Assembly (NCBI RefSeq): GCF_001905145.1
Contig: NZ_LWLB01000023.1
Coordinates: 1 to 64,000 of the forward strand
DNA: 64,000 nt
Reading direction: 5' to 3'
Origin: Nocardiopsis sp. TSRI0078
GTDB taxonomy: Bacteria; Actinomycetota; Actinomycetes; Streptosporangiales; Streptosporangiaceae
This document shows, piece after piece, positions 50,928 through 60,367 of this stretch. Within the stretch, counting starts at the first letter, position 1. Every line of letters starts with the position of its first letter. The position numbers and the translations under genes were made by a program. The notes beneath the pieces are model-generated. The model was not told the DNA's origin, did not search any database, and was given only the letters and a program-made list of their open reading frames with translations.

Positions 50928-51953
50928 ATGTCCGAAGACGAGGCGGGTGCCCGGTCCGCACGGCACCCGACGATGGCCGACGTGGCCACCCACGTGGGGG
51001 TCTCCCGCCAACTCGTCTCACTGGTGCTCGGCGAGCGCCCCGGCCCGAGCGCGCGGACCCGCGAACGGGTCCTGCGGGCCGCCGAGGAACTCGGCTACCA
51101 GGCGGACACGGCCGCGCGCCTGCTGCGCCGGGCGCGCAGCAGGCAGGTGGGCGTGCTCTTCGGCATGGGATACCCCATGGACGCCCACCTGGTCGAGGCG
51201 CTCTACCCGGCCACCGCCGAACTGGGGTACGGCGTGGTGCTCAGCGCGATGGCCAGCACCCGCAGCGAACGCGAGGCGATCGACGAACTGATGGGGCTGC
51301 GCTGCGAGGCGCTGCTCCTGATCGGCCTGTCCGCCGAGGCGCCGGCGGACCTGGCCCGGGTGGCCGAGCGGGTCCCCGTGGTGGAGATCGGCCAGCGCAC
51401 CGGCGCGGAGGGCACCGACAGCGTGCGCACCGCCGACGCCGCCGGTGTCCGCCAGGCCGTCGAGCACCTGGTCCGACTGGGACACCGCGCGATCGTCCAC
51501 GTCGACGGAGGCGGCCTCCCCGGCGCCGACGAGCGCGCGCGGGGCTACGCCGAGGCGATGCGCGAACACGGTCTGGACGACCATGTCGAGGTCCTGACCG
51601 GCGACTACTCCGAGGAGGCGGGCGCGCGGGCGGCCCGGCGCCTCCTGGCACGGGACTCCCTGCCCACCGCCGTGGTCGCGGCCAACGACCTGTGCGCCTT
51701 CGGGCTGCTGGCGACCCTGGTCCGCGCCGGGGTGGGCGTGCCCGGGGACGTGTCGGTGGTGGGGTACGACGACAGCCGGACCGCGCAGCTGTCCTTCCTG
51801 CGGCTGACGTCGGTGCGCCAGGACGCCGAGAACATGGCGCGGCTGGCGGTCCGCTCGGCGGCCGAGCGGCTCGACGGGGGCCGTACCCGCAGCCGCCACC
51901 TGCTGCTGGAGCCCTCCCTCACGGTCCGGGACAGCACCGCTCCCCCGCGCTGA
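50928..51953 (+). CDS. LacI-family transcriptional regulator
   Basis: A 341-aa regulator. The HTH and hinge (PTMADVATHVGVSRQLVSLVLGERPGPSARTRERVLRAAEELGYQADTAARLLRRAR) are followed by a periplasmic-binding-like effector domain with VGVLFGMGYPMDAHLVEALYPAT, DERARGYAEAM, AVVAANDLCAFGLLATL and PGDVSVVGYDDS. GGGAGG precedes ATG 50928. A perfect 20-bp palindrome lies downstream, before the MFS gene, and is the likely operator. The ligand is unknown; a sugar is usual for the family but an MFS drug-type exporter as target is less so. Confidence 0.9.
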   Translation: MSEDEAGARSARHPTMADVATHVGVSRQLVSLVLGERPGPSARTRERVLRAAEELGYQADTAARLLRRARSRQVGVLFGMGYPMDAHLVEALYPATAELGYGVVLSAMASTRSEREAIDELMGLRCEALLLIGLSAEAPADLARVAERVPVVEIGQRTGAEGTDSVRTADAAGVRQAVEHLVRLGHRAIVHVDGGGLPGADERARGYAEAMREHGLDDHVEVLTGDYSEEAGARAARRLLARDSLPTAVVAANDLCAFGLLATLVRAGVGVPGDVSVVGYDDSRTAQLSFLRLTSVRQDAENMARLAVRSAAERLDGGRTRSRHLLLEPSLTVRDSTAPPR

Positions 51954-52157
51954 GGGGTCGGCCGCCGTGAACGAGGCCCTTCACGACTGGGGGGAGACCG
52001 CTCCCCGCACTGAGGGGCCGGCCGGCCCGGACAGGCCGGGACGCCCTTCTCCGGCCACCGCCCCGCTCCGAGGACCCGTCACCGTCGGCGCCGACCACAC
52101 CGGGAGGCAGATCACACGGCGGGACGGTTGGATTCGCCCCGAACAGGGCCGACACTG

Positions 52158-52177
52158 GATTTAGCACGTGCTAAATC
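52158..52177. promoter_or_regulatory. Perfect 20-bp palindrome before MFS gene
   Basis: GATTTAGCACGTGCTAAATC is fully self-complementary with a central CG, the form of LacI-family operators. It lies 99 bp upstream of the MFS start and 205 bp after the lacI-type gene. Confidence 0.78.
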
Positions 52178-52276
52178 ACCCTCCGTCGTCGTCCGGCGTC
52201 CCGAAGCCGGACCTCCCGGGCCGCCCACGGCGCCCGGTGCCCGCGACCCCGGCCCACCTTCGAAGGGGACCCGCCC

Positions 52277-53479
52277 ATGCCTTTGGCCCTGCTCGCCCTC
52301 GCCGTCGGCGCGTTCGCCATCGGCACCACCGAGTTCGTCATCATGGGACTGCTGCCCGAGGTCGCCACCGCCCTCGGCGTCCCGGTCCCGACCGCCGGAT
52401 ACCTCATCTCCGCCTACGCCCTGGGCGTCGTGGTCGGCGCTCCCCTGCTCACCGCGCTGAGCACGCGGCTGCCCCGCAAGACGGTCCTGCTCGTCTTCAT
52501 GGGGCTCTTCCTCGCGGGCAACCTCGCCACCGTCCTGGCCCCCTCCTTCGGGGCCGTGTTCGCCTCGCGGGTCCTGGCCGGGCTGCCCCACGGCGCCTAC
52601 CTGGGAGTGGGATCGCTGGTCGCGGCGCACATCGCCGGCCCGGGACGCCAGGCGACGGGGGTCTCGCGGATGTTCCTGGGCCTGACCGTGGCCAACATCG
52701 TCGGTGTGCCCGCGGGCACGTTCCTGGGACAGGCGTTGGGCTGGCGCGCGGCGTTCCTGGTCGTGGTCGGGATCGCCCTGCTCGCGATGCTCGGCATCGC
52801 GGCCTTCGTGCCGCGCCAGCCCTCGCCCCCGGGTACGGGCCTGCGGCACGAGGTCCGCGAACTGGGCCGTCCCCAGGTCGTCCTCGGCCTGGTCACGGCG
52901 GTCTTCGGGTTCGCCGGGGTCTTCGCCGTCTACAGCTACGTCTCGCCGATGATGACCGAGCTGGCGGGCATGTCCGCCTCCGGCGTGCCCGTGGTCCTGG
53001 CCCTGTTCGGAACCGGTATGACGCTCGGATCGCTGGTCATCGGCCCCCTGGCCGACCGTGCGCTGCGCCCCACGATCTACGGGGCGCTCACCTCCCTGGC
53101 CGTGGTGCTGGTGGTGTTCACGGTGACCGTGCACAACCCCTGGACGGCCGCGGCGACGGTTCTGGTCCTGGGCGCCGTGGGGTTCGGTGTGGCCACCCCG
53201 CTCCAGGTGCTGGTGATGAACAAGGCCGCCCAGGCGCCGACCATGGCCGCGACCTCGAACCACTCGGCGTTCAACCTGGCCAACGCCGCCGGGGCGTGGC
53301 TGGGCGGTGTCGGGATCGGCGCCGGCCTGGGGTATGCGTCCCCGGCCGCCATCGGCGCGGTGCTGGCCGTGGTGGGCCTGGGCATCGCGGTGGTGGCAGG
53401 CCTGCTGGACCGCCCGGGGCGGCGGCGGGAGCGGAGCGGACAGGTGTCCGAGACCCCGGAGTTCAGCGCTCTGCCCTGA
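52277..53479 (+). CDS. MFS transporter, DHA1-type efflux
   Basis: A 400-aa carrier with 12 membrane helices. The first helix carries ALAVGAFAIGTTEFVIMGLLPEVATALGVP, and SAYALGVVVGAPLLTALSTRLPRKTVLL contains the loop 2-3 motif. SRVLAGLPHGAYLGVGSLVAAHI and MFLGLTVANIVGVPAGTFLGQALGWR (motif C) mark the DHA1 drug:H+ antiporter group near AraJ, Cmx and NepI. It could export a drug, nucleoside or arabinose-like sugar. The start ATG follows AAGGGGAC. Regulation by the adjacent LacI-type protein through the 20-bp palindrome is likely. Substrate unknown. Confidence 0.88.
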   Translation: MPLALLALAVGAFAIGTTEFVIMGLLPEVATALGVPVPTAGYLISAYALGVVVGAPLLTALSTRLPRKTVLLVFMGLFLAGNLATVLAPSFGAVFASRVLAGLPHGAYLGVGSLVAAHIAGPGRQATGVSRMFLGLTVANIVGVPAGTFLGQALGWRAAFLVVVGIALLAMLGIAAFVPRQPSPPGTGLRHEVRELGRPQVVLGLVTAVFGFAGVFAVYSYVSPMMTELAGMSASGVPVVLALFGTGMTLGSLVIGPLADRALRPTIYGALTSLAVVLVVFTVTVHNPWTAAATVLVLGAVGFGVATPLQVLVMNKAAQAPTMAATSNHSAFNLANAAGAWLGGVGIGAGLGYASPAAIGAVLAVVGLGIAVVAGLLDRPGRRRERSGQVSETPEFSALP

Positions 53480-53589
53480 ACCGTCCCGGTACGGCGCCGG
53501 GGGAAGAACCGCTCCTCCTCCCCGCCAGGGCGCGGGCGCTCGGCGAGGTGTGTCCCGGTGGTGGCGGTGCCGGCCGGACGCCCTCGCGG

Positions 53590-55875
53590 CTACTCCACCC
53601 GGACGAACCGGATGAGTGTGGAGGGCCCGAACTCGAACTCCTCCCATCCCAGGTCCGTCTCCCCGGCGGACGCCGCGGGCGTGCAGTGGACCAGGGACCA
53701 GGGGGAACTCGCCCCCGACAGCCCCGGGACGAAGTCCCTCACCCCCGTACACGCCATCTCGCGGTCCACGAGGTAGGTGATCGCACCGGTGCCGGCGTAC
53801 CCGAGGGGGGTCTCCACCCGTTCGCTCTCGGTGCCCAGCAGCCCCGCCACCTCCATGGCGCGATCGCAGGTCATCTCCCAGGCGTCCGCGCGCACCTGCC
53901 AGGTGCGTTCGTAGAGCTCCACCTCGCCGCAGGCGGGCGCGTGGAACACCTCCCACCCCTCGCCTCCGAGCTCAGGCCCCTGCTGCGGGTCGGCCACCTC
54001 CACGGAGCCGCCCGCCTCGGTGAGGTCGGCCTCGACCCGCCAGCGCTCGCCGGTGTACTCCATGCGCACCGGGGCGCCCTCGGCGTCCACCTCGACCAGG
54101 CCCCGCGCGGCCTCATCGACCACCGCGCCGTCCACCACCAGCCGTGCGGTGAGCGGACCGGTGTAGACACGGCCGCCCGCACCGCCCCCGGACCCGGCCT
54201 CCTCCAGGTCCCCGGATCCGGCCATCTCGCGCAGGGGCCCGGTGACCAGGTGGGGGCCGAGGTCCTCGGCGGTGGCCTCCCATGCGGGGGTGACCGGCTG
54301 GGAGGCCTGGCTCTCCCCCAGCGCGGGCCCGTACACGTACAGCCGCCCGTCGCTGCCGGCCGCCGCGACGGAGCCCTGCCCCATCACCTCTCCACGTGCG
54401 AGGAAGGTGTCCTGGCCGGCCGCGTAGCGGTACTCGACGGCGGCCCGGCTCTCCTCCAGCACCGCCTCGACGGACCGCCCGGTCCGCGCGGCGACCTCCT
54501 CGGCGTGCGCGTCGGTGAAGCGGCGCTCGACCTCGACCACGAAACCACCGCCCTCCTCCAGGGTGGTGGCTGCGGCGGTGACCGCCTCGACCGGAGCGGT
54601 GCTGACCTGGTCGTAGACGACGTATCCGCCGGTGGCCACCCCCGCGGTGACCAGCACGCCCGCACCGGCGACCGCCGCCTTGGAGCCCACGAGCGTGCTG
54701 AGGGTGCCGCCCGTGGCGCCGGCGGTGGTGGTGCCGGTCCCGGTGGCCAGGCCCACCGCGCCGCCCGACCCCGCGGCCGTCCCCCCGGTGGAACCCGTCG
54801 CCGTGCCCGCCCCCGCGCCCACCCCCGTGCCCGCTCCGGTTCCCGCGCCGCCGAGCAGTCCTCCGGCGATGCCGGCCGCGGAGACCATGCCCACGGCCGC
54901 CGCCCACCGGGCGGGATCGTGTCCGGCGGCGTCGACACCGCGCCAGTAGTCGCGCAGCAGGGCGCGCAGGGCCTCGGCGGCCGGGACCACGCGGCCGCGG
55001 CCGTCCACACCGGCCTCGGTCGGCGGGGGCAGCAGGGCCCGCATGAGATCCACCGCGCTCGGCCGCCGGTCGGGGTCGGTGGACAGGGCGCCCTCCACCA
55101 GGGGGCGCAGGCCCTCCGGGACGCCCTCCACGTCGTGGTGTCCGGCGCTGACCCGCTCGCGCAGCTCCTCGGGGGTGCCGCGGCCGAAGGGATCGCGGCC
55201 GGTGGCCGCGAGCGCCACCAGGGCGCCCCAGGCGAACACGTCGGCGGCCGGATCGGCGGCCGCCCCGGTATAGCGTTCGGGCGCCACCCAGCCGGGGGTG
55301 CCGTAGGAGGCGCCCCGGTCGGTGGCACGCCGGGCGCCGATGGTGGTGGCGATGCCGAAGTCGACGATCTTGGGGCCGTCCGGGGAGAGGATGACGTTGC
55401 CCGGTTTGACGTCGCGGTGCGCGATCCCGGCCGCGTGCAGCGCGGCCAGGCCCTCGGCGGTGCCCGCCGCGAACGCGCGCAGCGCCTCCCCCTCCAAGGG
55501 ACCGAACTCGCGTACGTGGGAGCGCAGGTCACGGCCGGGGACGTAGTCGAAGGCCAGCCAGGGCACGCGGGCGGTGACGTCGGCGGCGTGCAGGTGCGCG
55601 GTGCTCACTCCCCGGGCACGGGAGAGCATGTCCACCTCACGGGCGAACGCCTCGCGGTAGGCGCGCTTGCGCGCGAACCTGGCGTGCACGGTCTTGACGG
55701 CCACGCACCGCCCGCCCCCGTCGATCCCGCCGTAGACGGCGCCCATACCTCCCGCGCCGATCCTGCCCACGAGCCGGTAGGGGCCCAGCCGGTCCGGGTC
55801 GCCCTTCTCCAGGGGCTCGAGCCCCGTCGGCAGGGGGCGCGCGGAAGAGGGGATGGGGGATGGGGTGACGCTCAT
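53590..55875 (-). CDS. Membrane-anchored Ser/Thr protein kinase (PASTA-less)
   Basis: A 761-aa receptor-type kinase. The kinase domain spans about residues 32-290: glycine loop GRIGAGGMGAVYGG, Lys in VAVKTV, catalytic HRDVKPGN, DFG in IVDFGIA and SYGTPGWVAPER. A region of about 60 residues made nearly only of Gly, Ala and Thr follows (about 350-415), then a hydrophobic segment (VAGAGVLVTAGVATGGYVVYDQV). The outer domain of about 320 residues has no PASTA repeats; it contains several Cys and resembles lipoprotein-like sensor domains. ATG 55875 is preferred over 55896 but neither has a strong ribosome site. The signal and targets are unknown. Confidence 0.88.
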   Translation of the reverse strand: MSVTPSPIPSSARPLPTGLEPLEKGDPDRLGPYRLVGRIGAGGMGAVYGGIDGGGRCVAVKTVHARFARKRAYREAFAREVDMLSRARGVSTAHLHAADVTARVPWLAFDYVPGRDLRSHVREFGPLEGEALRAFAAGTAEGLAALHAAGIAHRDVKPGNVILSPDGPKIVDFGIATTIGARRATDRGASYGTPGWVAPERYTGAAADPAADVFAWGALVALAATGRDPFGRGTPEELRERVSAGHHDVEGVPEGLRPLVEGALSTDPDRRPSAVDLMRALLPPPTEAGVDGRGRVVPAAEALRALLRDYWRGVDAAGHDPARWAAAVGMVSAAGIAGGLLGGAGTGAGTGVGAGAGTATGSTGGTAAGSGGAVGLATGTGTTTAGATGGTLSTLVGSKAAVAGAGVLVTAGVATGGYVVYDQVSTAPVEAVTAAATTLEEGGGFVVEVERRFTDAHAEEVAARTGRSVEAVLEESRAAVEYRYAAGQDTFLARGEVMGQGSVAAAGSDGRLYVYGPALGESQASQPVTPAWEATAEDLGPHLVTGPLREMAGSGDLEEAGSGGGAGGRVYTGPLTARLVVDGAVVDEAARGLVEVDAEGAPVRMEYTGERWRVEADLTEAGGSVEVADPQQGPELGGEGWEVFHAPACGEVELYERTWQVRADAWEMTCDRAMEVAGLLGTESERVETPLGYAGTGAITYLVDREMACTGVRDFVPGLSGASSPWSLVHCTPAASAGETDLGWEEFEFGPSTLIRFVRVE

Positions 55876-56050
55876 GGGGGATGGGGGCCTTCGCACTCGT
55901 CCGTCTGGGGGTGACGAAGAGTGGGACGCCCCGCGGCCCGGAAGCGTTCCAGGTTCCCCACGACGACGCGGGCCCGGGGAGACCGGGTCGTCCTCCGGAC
56001 ACGCGAGGGGGCCGGGACCGTCCTCGACGGCCCCGGCCCCGCAGCGGCCC

Positions 56051-56458
56051 CTACCCGCGCTGGGGCAGGGTGCGGCTGCGCCCGCGGAACTCGGCGACGA
56101 CCTCCTCGCCGCGGCGCACCGTGACGTCGTACAGGCCGCTGCGGCCGAACAGCGTGCGCTCCTGGGCGGTGGCCACCAGCAGGTCGCCCTCGTGGGCCGC
56201 GGCCACGAACGTCACGTCCGCCCCGGAGGCCACCGTCACACCCTGTCCTTCCACGTTGCACGCGCACGCGAACGCGGTGTCGGCCAGGGTGAACACGAAC
56301 CCGCCGTGGGCGATGCCGTGCCCGTTGACCATCAGGGGGCCCACGGCCATCTCCACGACCGCCCTGCCGTCGGTGGCCTCCACCAGCCGCATCCCGAGGT
56401 TCTTGGACGCCCGGTCGGCCTCGAACATGCGCCAGGCGGCCTCGTTGCGCCCGCTCAC
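56051..56458 (-). CDS. paaI: Hydroxyphenylacetyl-CoA thioesterase PaaI
   Basis: A 135-aa hotdog thioesterase: VNGHGIAHGGFVFTLADTAFACACNVEGQGVTVASGADVTFV, with the catalytic Asp in ADTAFA and the HGG loop typical of PaaI. It hydrolyses dead-end phenylacetyl-CoA derivatives and frees trapped CoA. Its GTG start overlaps the paaE stop (GTGA), so it is the last coupled gene of the paaABCDE operon. Length is normal. Confidence 0.92.
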   Translation of the reverse strand: MSGRNEAAWRMFEADRASKNLGMRLVEATDGRAVVEMAVGPLMVNGHGIAHGGFVFTLADTAFACACNVEGQGVTVASGADVTFVAAAHEGDLLVATAQERTLFGRSGLYDVTVRRGEEVVAEFRGRSRTLPQRG

Positions 56459-57558
56459 GAGTCGAAGTCCACGGTCACGGCGTCGGTCTCGGGCAGCGCC
56501 TGGCAGGACAGGGCGTATCCCGCCTCCACCTCGGCGTCGGTGAGCGCGTAGTTGCGCCGCATCCGCACCTCGCCCTCGCAGACCCTGACCCGGCAGGTAC
56601 CGCACACCCCGCCCTTGCAGGCGAAGGGCACGTCGGGGCGGTAGCGCTGCGCCGAGTCCAGCACGGGCACCCCCCGCGGCAGGGTCAGGGTGGTGGTGCG
56701 CCCGTCCAGGACGACGGTGACCTCGCTGGAGGGCCCCTCCACCTCGGGATCCTCGTGGCGCGCCTGGGGCGGCGGCTCGGCGCCCTCCACGAAGAACAGC
56801 TCCTGGTGCACCCGCTCGCCGGGCACGCCCCTGCGGGCCAGCACCTCCTGGGCGTCGGTGACCATGCCGTAGGGCCCGCACAGCCACCAGTGGTCGACGG
56901 CGTCGGCGGCCACGACGGTGTCCAGCAGCGCCTCCAGCTTGGCGCCGTCCAGGCGCCCGGTGAACAGCTCGGCCTCGCGCGGCTCCCGGGAGAGCACGTG
57001 CACCAGCTCGAAGCGCGCCCCGAAGGCGTCCTTGAGGTCGGCGATCTCGTCGGCGAACATCACCGTGTCGCTGCGGCGGTTGCCGTAGAGCAAGGTGACG
57101 TGGGAGTCGGTGCGGCGCAGCAGCGAGGAGGCCATGGACAGCATCGGGGTGATCCCCGATCCGGCGGCGAGCATCACGTGGCGGGCGGCGGTGCCCAGGT
57201 CGGGGACGAACCGGCCGGTGGGCGCGCCCACCTCGATCTCGTCGCCCGGCCGGACCTCGTTGACCAGCCAGCTGGAGAACAGGCCGCCGGAGACCAGGCG
57301 CACGCCCACGCGGGGGGCCTGGCCGACGGGGGCGCACACGGAGTAGCTGCGCCGCTCCTCCACCCCGTCCGCCTCGCGGCGCAGGGTCAGCGACTGACCG
57401 GGGGCGAACGCGAACTCCTCGGCCAGGTGGTCGGGGACGTCGAAGGTGACGGCGACGGCGTCGTCGCACAGGCGCTCGACGGCGGCCACGCGCAGCCGGT
57501 GGAACGCGCCTCGGCGGCGCGCGGCCCCGGGCGCGGTCTCGGTGACGGGTGTGGTCAC
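56455..57558 (-). CDS. paaE: Phenylacetyl-CoA epoxidase reductase subunit PaaE
   Basis: A 367-aa flavin/iron-sulfur reductase. The FAD-binding domain has RRSYSVCAP, the NAD domain has MLAAGSGITPMLSM and WWLCGPYGM, and the C-terminal plant-type ferredoxin domain has CKGGVCGTCRVRVCEG with a last Cys in YALSCQALP. It passes electrons from NADPH to the di-iron epoxidase PaaAC. The GTG at 57558 has AAGGAG eight bases upstream, 3 bp after the paaD stop. Confidence 0.94.
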   Translation of the reverse strand: MTTPVTETAPGAARRRGAFHRLRVAAVERLCDDAVAVTFDVPDHLAEEFAFAPGQSLTLRREADGVEERRSYSVCAPVGQAPRVGVRLVSGGLFSSWLVNEVRPGDEIEVGAPTGRFVPDLGTAARHVMLAAGSGITPMLSMASSLLRRTDSHVTLLYGNRRSDTVMFADEIADLKDAFGARFELVHVLSREPREAELFTGRLDGAKLEALLDTVVAADAVDHWWLCGPYGMVTDAQEVLARRGVPGERVHQELFFVEGAEPPPQARHEDPEVEGPSSEVTVVLDGRTTTLTLPRGVPVLDSAQRYRPDVPFACKGGVCGTCRVRVCEGEVRMRRNYALTDAEVEAGYALSCQALPETDAVTVDFDS

Positions 57559-57560
57559 GG

Positions 57561-58094
57561 TCAAATCTCCTTGACGTGCTCGAAAGGTTCGAGGCAGGAC
57601 CGGCAGCGGTGCAGCGACTTGCAGGAGGTCGCGCCGAAGCGGGACAGTTCCTCGGTCCGGTCCGACCCGCACAGCGGGCAGTGCGGGACGGTGCGGGTGG
57701 GCAGCAGGGTCAGCGGGACGGGGCCGGACGCGCGCGGGGGCGCGCTCCCGGGAGGGGAGATGCCGTGCTCGGCGAGCTTGCGCCTGCCCTCGTCGGTGAT
57801 CCAGTCGGTGGTCCAGGGCGGGGACAGCTCGGTGCGCACCTCCACCCGGTCGAACCCGGCGGCGCGCACGGCGCGGTCCACGTCCGCGCGCATCTCGGCC
57901 AGGGCGGGGCAGCCCGAGTAGGTGGGGGTGATCCACACCGCGACGGTGCCGTCGGCCCCGACCTCCACCCGGCGCAGGATGCCCAGGTCGGCCAGGGTGA
58001 GCATGGGCAGCTCGGGGTCGGTCACCGCGGCGGCCGCCGCACGGGCGCGCTCGCGGGCCTCCTCCCCGGTCCTGTTCCGGGCCGTGGTCACCAT
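57561..58094 (-). CDS. paaD: Phenylacetyl-CoA epoxidase maturation protein PaaD
   Basis: A 177-aa protein. The N-terminal part (AVTDPELPMLTLADLGILRRVEV, then ITPTYSGCPAL) is the MIP18/DUF59-type iron-sulfur assembly fold. The C-terminus has a four-Cys zinc ribbon (CPLCGS and CRSC, with CKSLHRC). PaaD is required for epoxidase activity, probably in metal-centre assembly. It overlaps paaC by 7 bp. Confidence 0.93.
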   Translation of the reverse strand: MVTTARNRTGEEARERARAAAAAVTDPELPMLTLADLGILRRVEVGADGTVAVWITPTYSGCPALAEMRADVDRAVRAAGFDRVEVRTELSPPWTTDWITDEGRRKLAEHGISPPGSAPPRASGPVPLTLLPTRTVPHCPLCGSDRTEELSRFGATSCKSLHRCRSCLEPFEHVKEI

Positions 58095-58966
58095 GTCGCC
58101 TCCGGGTGTTCGCGGGCCACCTTCTGGAGTTCGTCCAGCAGGGGGGCGAGCTCGGGGGTGTGCCGACCCCCGCGTCCGGCCACGGCCGCCTCGGGGAAGG
58201 GCGCGGGGGCGTCGAGGGTGGCGGTGGTGAGCACCTGGGCCAGGACGGCGTGCACCTCCTCGCGCACGGAGGCCGGGTCCACGCCCACGCCCTGCCCGGC
58301 CATGCGGGCCTCCACGGGGTGGGTGGCGAACAGCTCGCCGGTGAGGGGCCACACGTCGGCGACGGCGGCGACCGCGCGCTCGTGCGAGTAGGGGGTGCCG
58401 TCGCCCAGGCGCAGGGTCCAGGAGAGGGCGTACTCGCGGTGGTAGGCGAGCTCGTTGACGGCCTTGGCGGCGATGGCGGCGAGTACGGGGTCGCGGCTGT
58501 CGGCCAGACGGGTGAACACGGCCAGGCGCGCGCTGGAGAGCACCAGCAGGGTGACCACCGCGCGGGCGAAGTCGCCCCGGGGCGCCTCGGCCAGGTGGAC
58601 GTTGCGGAACTCGGCGGGGCCGCGCCGGTAGGCGAAGTCGTCCTCGTCGCGTCCGGTGCCGTCGGCCTGTCCGGCGCGTGCCAGCAGCAGGCGGGCCTGG
58701 CCGAGCAGGTCCAGGGCGATGTTGGCCAGCGCGACCTCCTCCTCCAACTCGGGCGCGTCGGTGACCCAGTGGACGAGCCGCTGGGCCTGCACGAGCGCGT
58801 CGTCACCGAGCATCTGGCAGTACAGCGCCAGGTCCTGGCCGTCCACCCCCTCGGGCAGGGTGGTGTCCACCCCGGCGAGGGCGTCGGTGAAGCCGGTCCC
58901 GAAGGCCCAGCGGGCGTCGCCGCCGTGCTCCTCGCTCAGGGCCGAATAGATGTGGTCGCCACTCAT
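58088..58966 (-). CDS. paaC: Phenylacetyl-CoA epoxidase subunit PaaC
   Basis: A 292-aa ferritin-like structural subunit of the epoxidase: LALYCQMLGDDALVQAQRLVHWVTDAPELEEEVALANIALDLLGQARLL, FRNVHLAEAPRGDFARAVV and NELAYHREYALSWTLRLGDGT. It pairs with the catalytic PaaA. The ATG at 58966 follows AAAGGAAAC. The gene is 47 bp after paaB. Confidence 0.94.
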   Translation of the reverse strand: MSGDHIYSALSEEHGGDARWAFGTGFTDALAGVDTTLPEGVDGQDLALYCQMLGDDALVQAQRLVHWVTDAPELEEEVALANIALDLLGQARLLLARAGQADGTGRDEDDFAYRRGPAEFRNVHLAEAPRGDFARAVVTLLVLSSARLAVFTRLADSRDPVLAAIAAKAVNELAYHREYALSWTLRLGDGTPYSHERAVAAVADVWPLTGELFATHPVEARMAGQGVGVDPASVREEVHAVLAQVLTTATLDAPAPFPEAAVAGRGGRHTPELAPLLDELQKVAREHPEATW

Positions 58967-59013
58967 TGGTTGTTTCCTTTGTCCCTCGTGTTCGCGCTGG
59001 TCCCACCCCTGAC

Positions 59014-59343
59014 CTAGATGTGCGGGACGTCCTCGGGGATGGGGTAGAACGTCGGGTGCCGGTAGACCTTGTCCCCGCTGGGCGCGAAGTAGGGGTCCTT
59101 CTCGTCGGGGCTGGAGGCGGCGATGTGCTCGGCCCGCACCACCCAGATGCTCACGCCCTCGTTGCGGCGGGTGTAGAGGTTGCGGGCGTTGTGCAGCGCC
59201 ATGGTGTCGTCCGGGGCGTGGAGGGAGCCCACGTGGACGTGGTTGAGGCCGCGCTTGCCGCGCACGAAGACCTCGTAGAGCGGCCACTCGGGGCGTGCCG
59301 CCCCGGAGCCGGATCCGCCGGTGGCGTTGGTGTCCTTGCTCAT
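59014..59343 (-). CDS. paaB: Phenylacetyl-CoA epoxidase subunit PaaB
   Basis: A 109-aa small subunit: [54 protein letters not shown]. This bridges PaaAC pairs in the epoxidase complex. Its ATG overlaps the paaA stop (ATGA). About 18 Gly/Ser/Thr-rich residues precede the conserved core. Confidence 0.95.
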   Translation of the reverse strand: MSKDTNATGGSGSGAARPEWPLYEVFVRGKRGLNHVHVGSLHAPDDTMALHNARNLYTRRNEGVSIWVVRAEHIAASSPDEKDPYFAPSGDKVYRHPTFYPIPEDVPHI

Positions 59344-60311
59344 GCCGCGGCCTCCTTGGCGCTGTGCTTCCCGGCGTAGGCGGTGGCGGCCTCACGGACC
59401 CACGCGCCCTTCTCGTGCGCGGCCCGGCGGCGCTCGACGCGCTCGGCGTTCTTGGGGCCGGCGCCGGAGATGACCTGCTTGAACTCGTTCCAGTCGGGCT
59501 CGCCGAAGTCGTAGTGGCCCCGCTCCCCGTTCCAGACCAGCTCGGGGTCGGGCAGGGTGACGCCCAGCTTCTCGGCCTGGGGGACGGTCATGTCGACGAA
59601 CTTCTGGCGCAGGTCGTCGTTGGTGTCGCGCTTGATGCGCCAGGCCATGGACTGCTGGGTGTTGGGCGACTCGGCGTCGGGCGGGCCGAACATCATCAGC
59701 GACGGCCACCACCAGCGGTCCACGGCGTCCTGGACCATGCGGCGCTGCTCCTCGGTGCCCTCCATCATGCGCATGAGCAGCTCGTAGCCCTGGCGCTGGT
59801 GGAAGGACTCCTCCTTGCAGATGCGCACCATGGCGCGGGCGTAGGGGCCGAAGGAGCTGCGGCACAGCGGGACCTGGTTGCAGATGGCGGCGCCGTCCAC
59901 GAGCCAGCCGATGACGCCGACGTCGGCGAAGGTCAGCGAGGGGTAGTTGAAGATCGAGGAGTACTTCTGACGGCCCTCGATGAGGCGCCGGGTCAGGTCG
60001 GCGCGGTCCACGCCCAGGGTCTCGGCGGCCGCGTACAGGTACAGGCCGTGCCCGGCCTCGTCCTGGACCTTGGCCAGCAGGATGGCCTTGCGGCGCAGGC
60101 TGGGCGCGGAGGCGATCCAGTCGCCCTCGGGCTGCATACCGATGATCTCCGAGTGCGCGTGCTGGGAGACCTGGCGCACGAGCGTCTTACGGTAGCCCTC
60201 GGGCATCCAGTCGCGCGGCTCGATGCGCTGGTCGGCTGCGACCTTGGCGTCGAACTCCGCCTGCAGGTCCAGGTCGGCGCCGGGGGGCGCCTGGGCCGTC
60301 TGCGTGGTCAT
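59340..60311 (-). CDS. paaA: Phenylacetyl-CoA epoxidase catalytic subunit PaaA
   Basis: A 323-aa di-iron oxygenase subunit. Iron-ligand carboxylates and His lie in [29 protein letters not shown] and [17 protein letters not shown], the ferritin-like ExxH pairs. It epoxidises the ring of phenylacetyl-CoA. I chose ATG 60311 because the upstream alternative at 60326 contains the ribosome site GGGGAAGAAG. It is the first gene of the paaABCDE-paaI operon and is preceded by a PaaR-type operator. Confidence 0.95.
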   Translation of the reverse strand: MTTQTAQAPPGADLDLQAEFDAKVAADQRIEPRDWMPEGYRKTLVRQVSQHAHSEIIGMQPEGDWIASAPSLRRKAILLAKVQDEAGHGLYLYAAAETLGVDRADLTRRLIEGRQKYSSIFNYPSLTFADVGVIGWLVDGAAICNQVPLCRSSFGPYARAMVRICKEESFHQRQGYELLMRMMEGTEEQRRMVQDAVDRWWWPSLMMFGPPDAESPNTQQSMAWRIKRDTNDDLRQKFVDMTVPQAEKLGVTLPDPELVWNGERGHYDFGEPDWNEFKQVISGAGPKNAERVERRRAAHEKGAWVREAATAYAGKHSAKEAAA

Positions 60312-60331
60312 TGGCTTCTTCCCCATTCATA

Positions 60332-60345
60332 ACCGAACGTTCGGT
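60332..60345. promoter_or_regulatory. PaaR (TetR)-type operator
   Basis: ACCGAACGTTCGGT is a perfect 14-bp palindrome, 20 bp upstream of the paaA start, matching the ACCGA-type sites of TetR-family phenylacetate repressors. No paaR gene is in the window. Confidence 0.8.
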
Positions 60346-60367
60346 CAGTAATTAGTATCCCCGGAAT

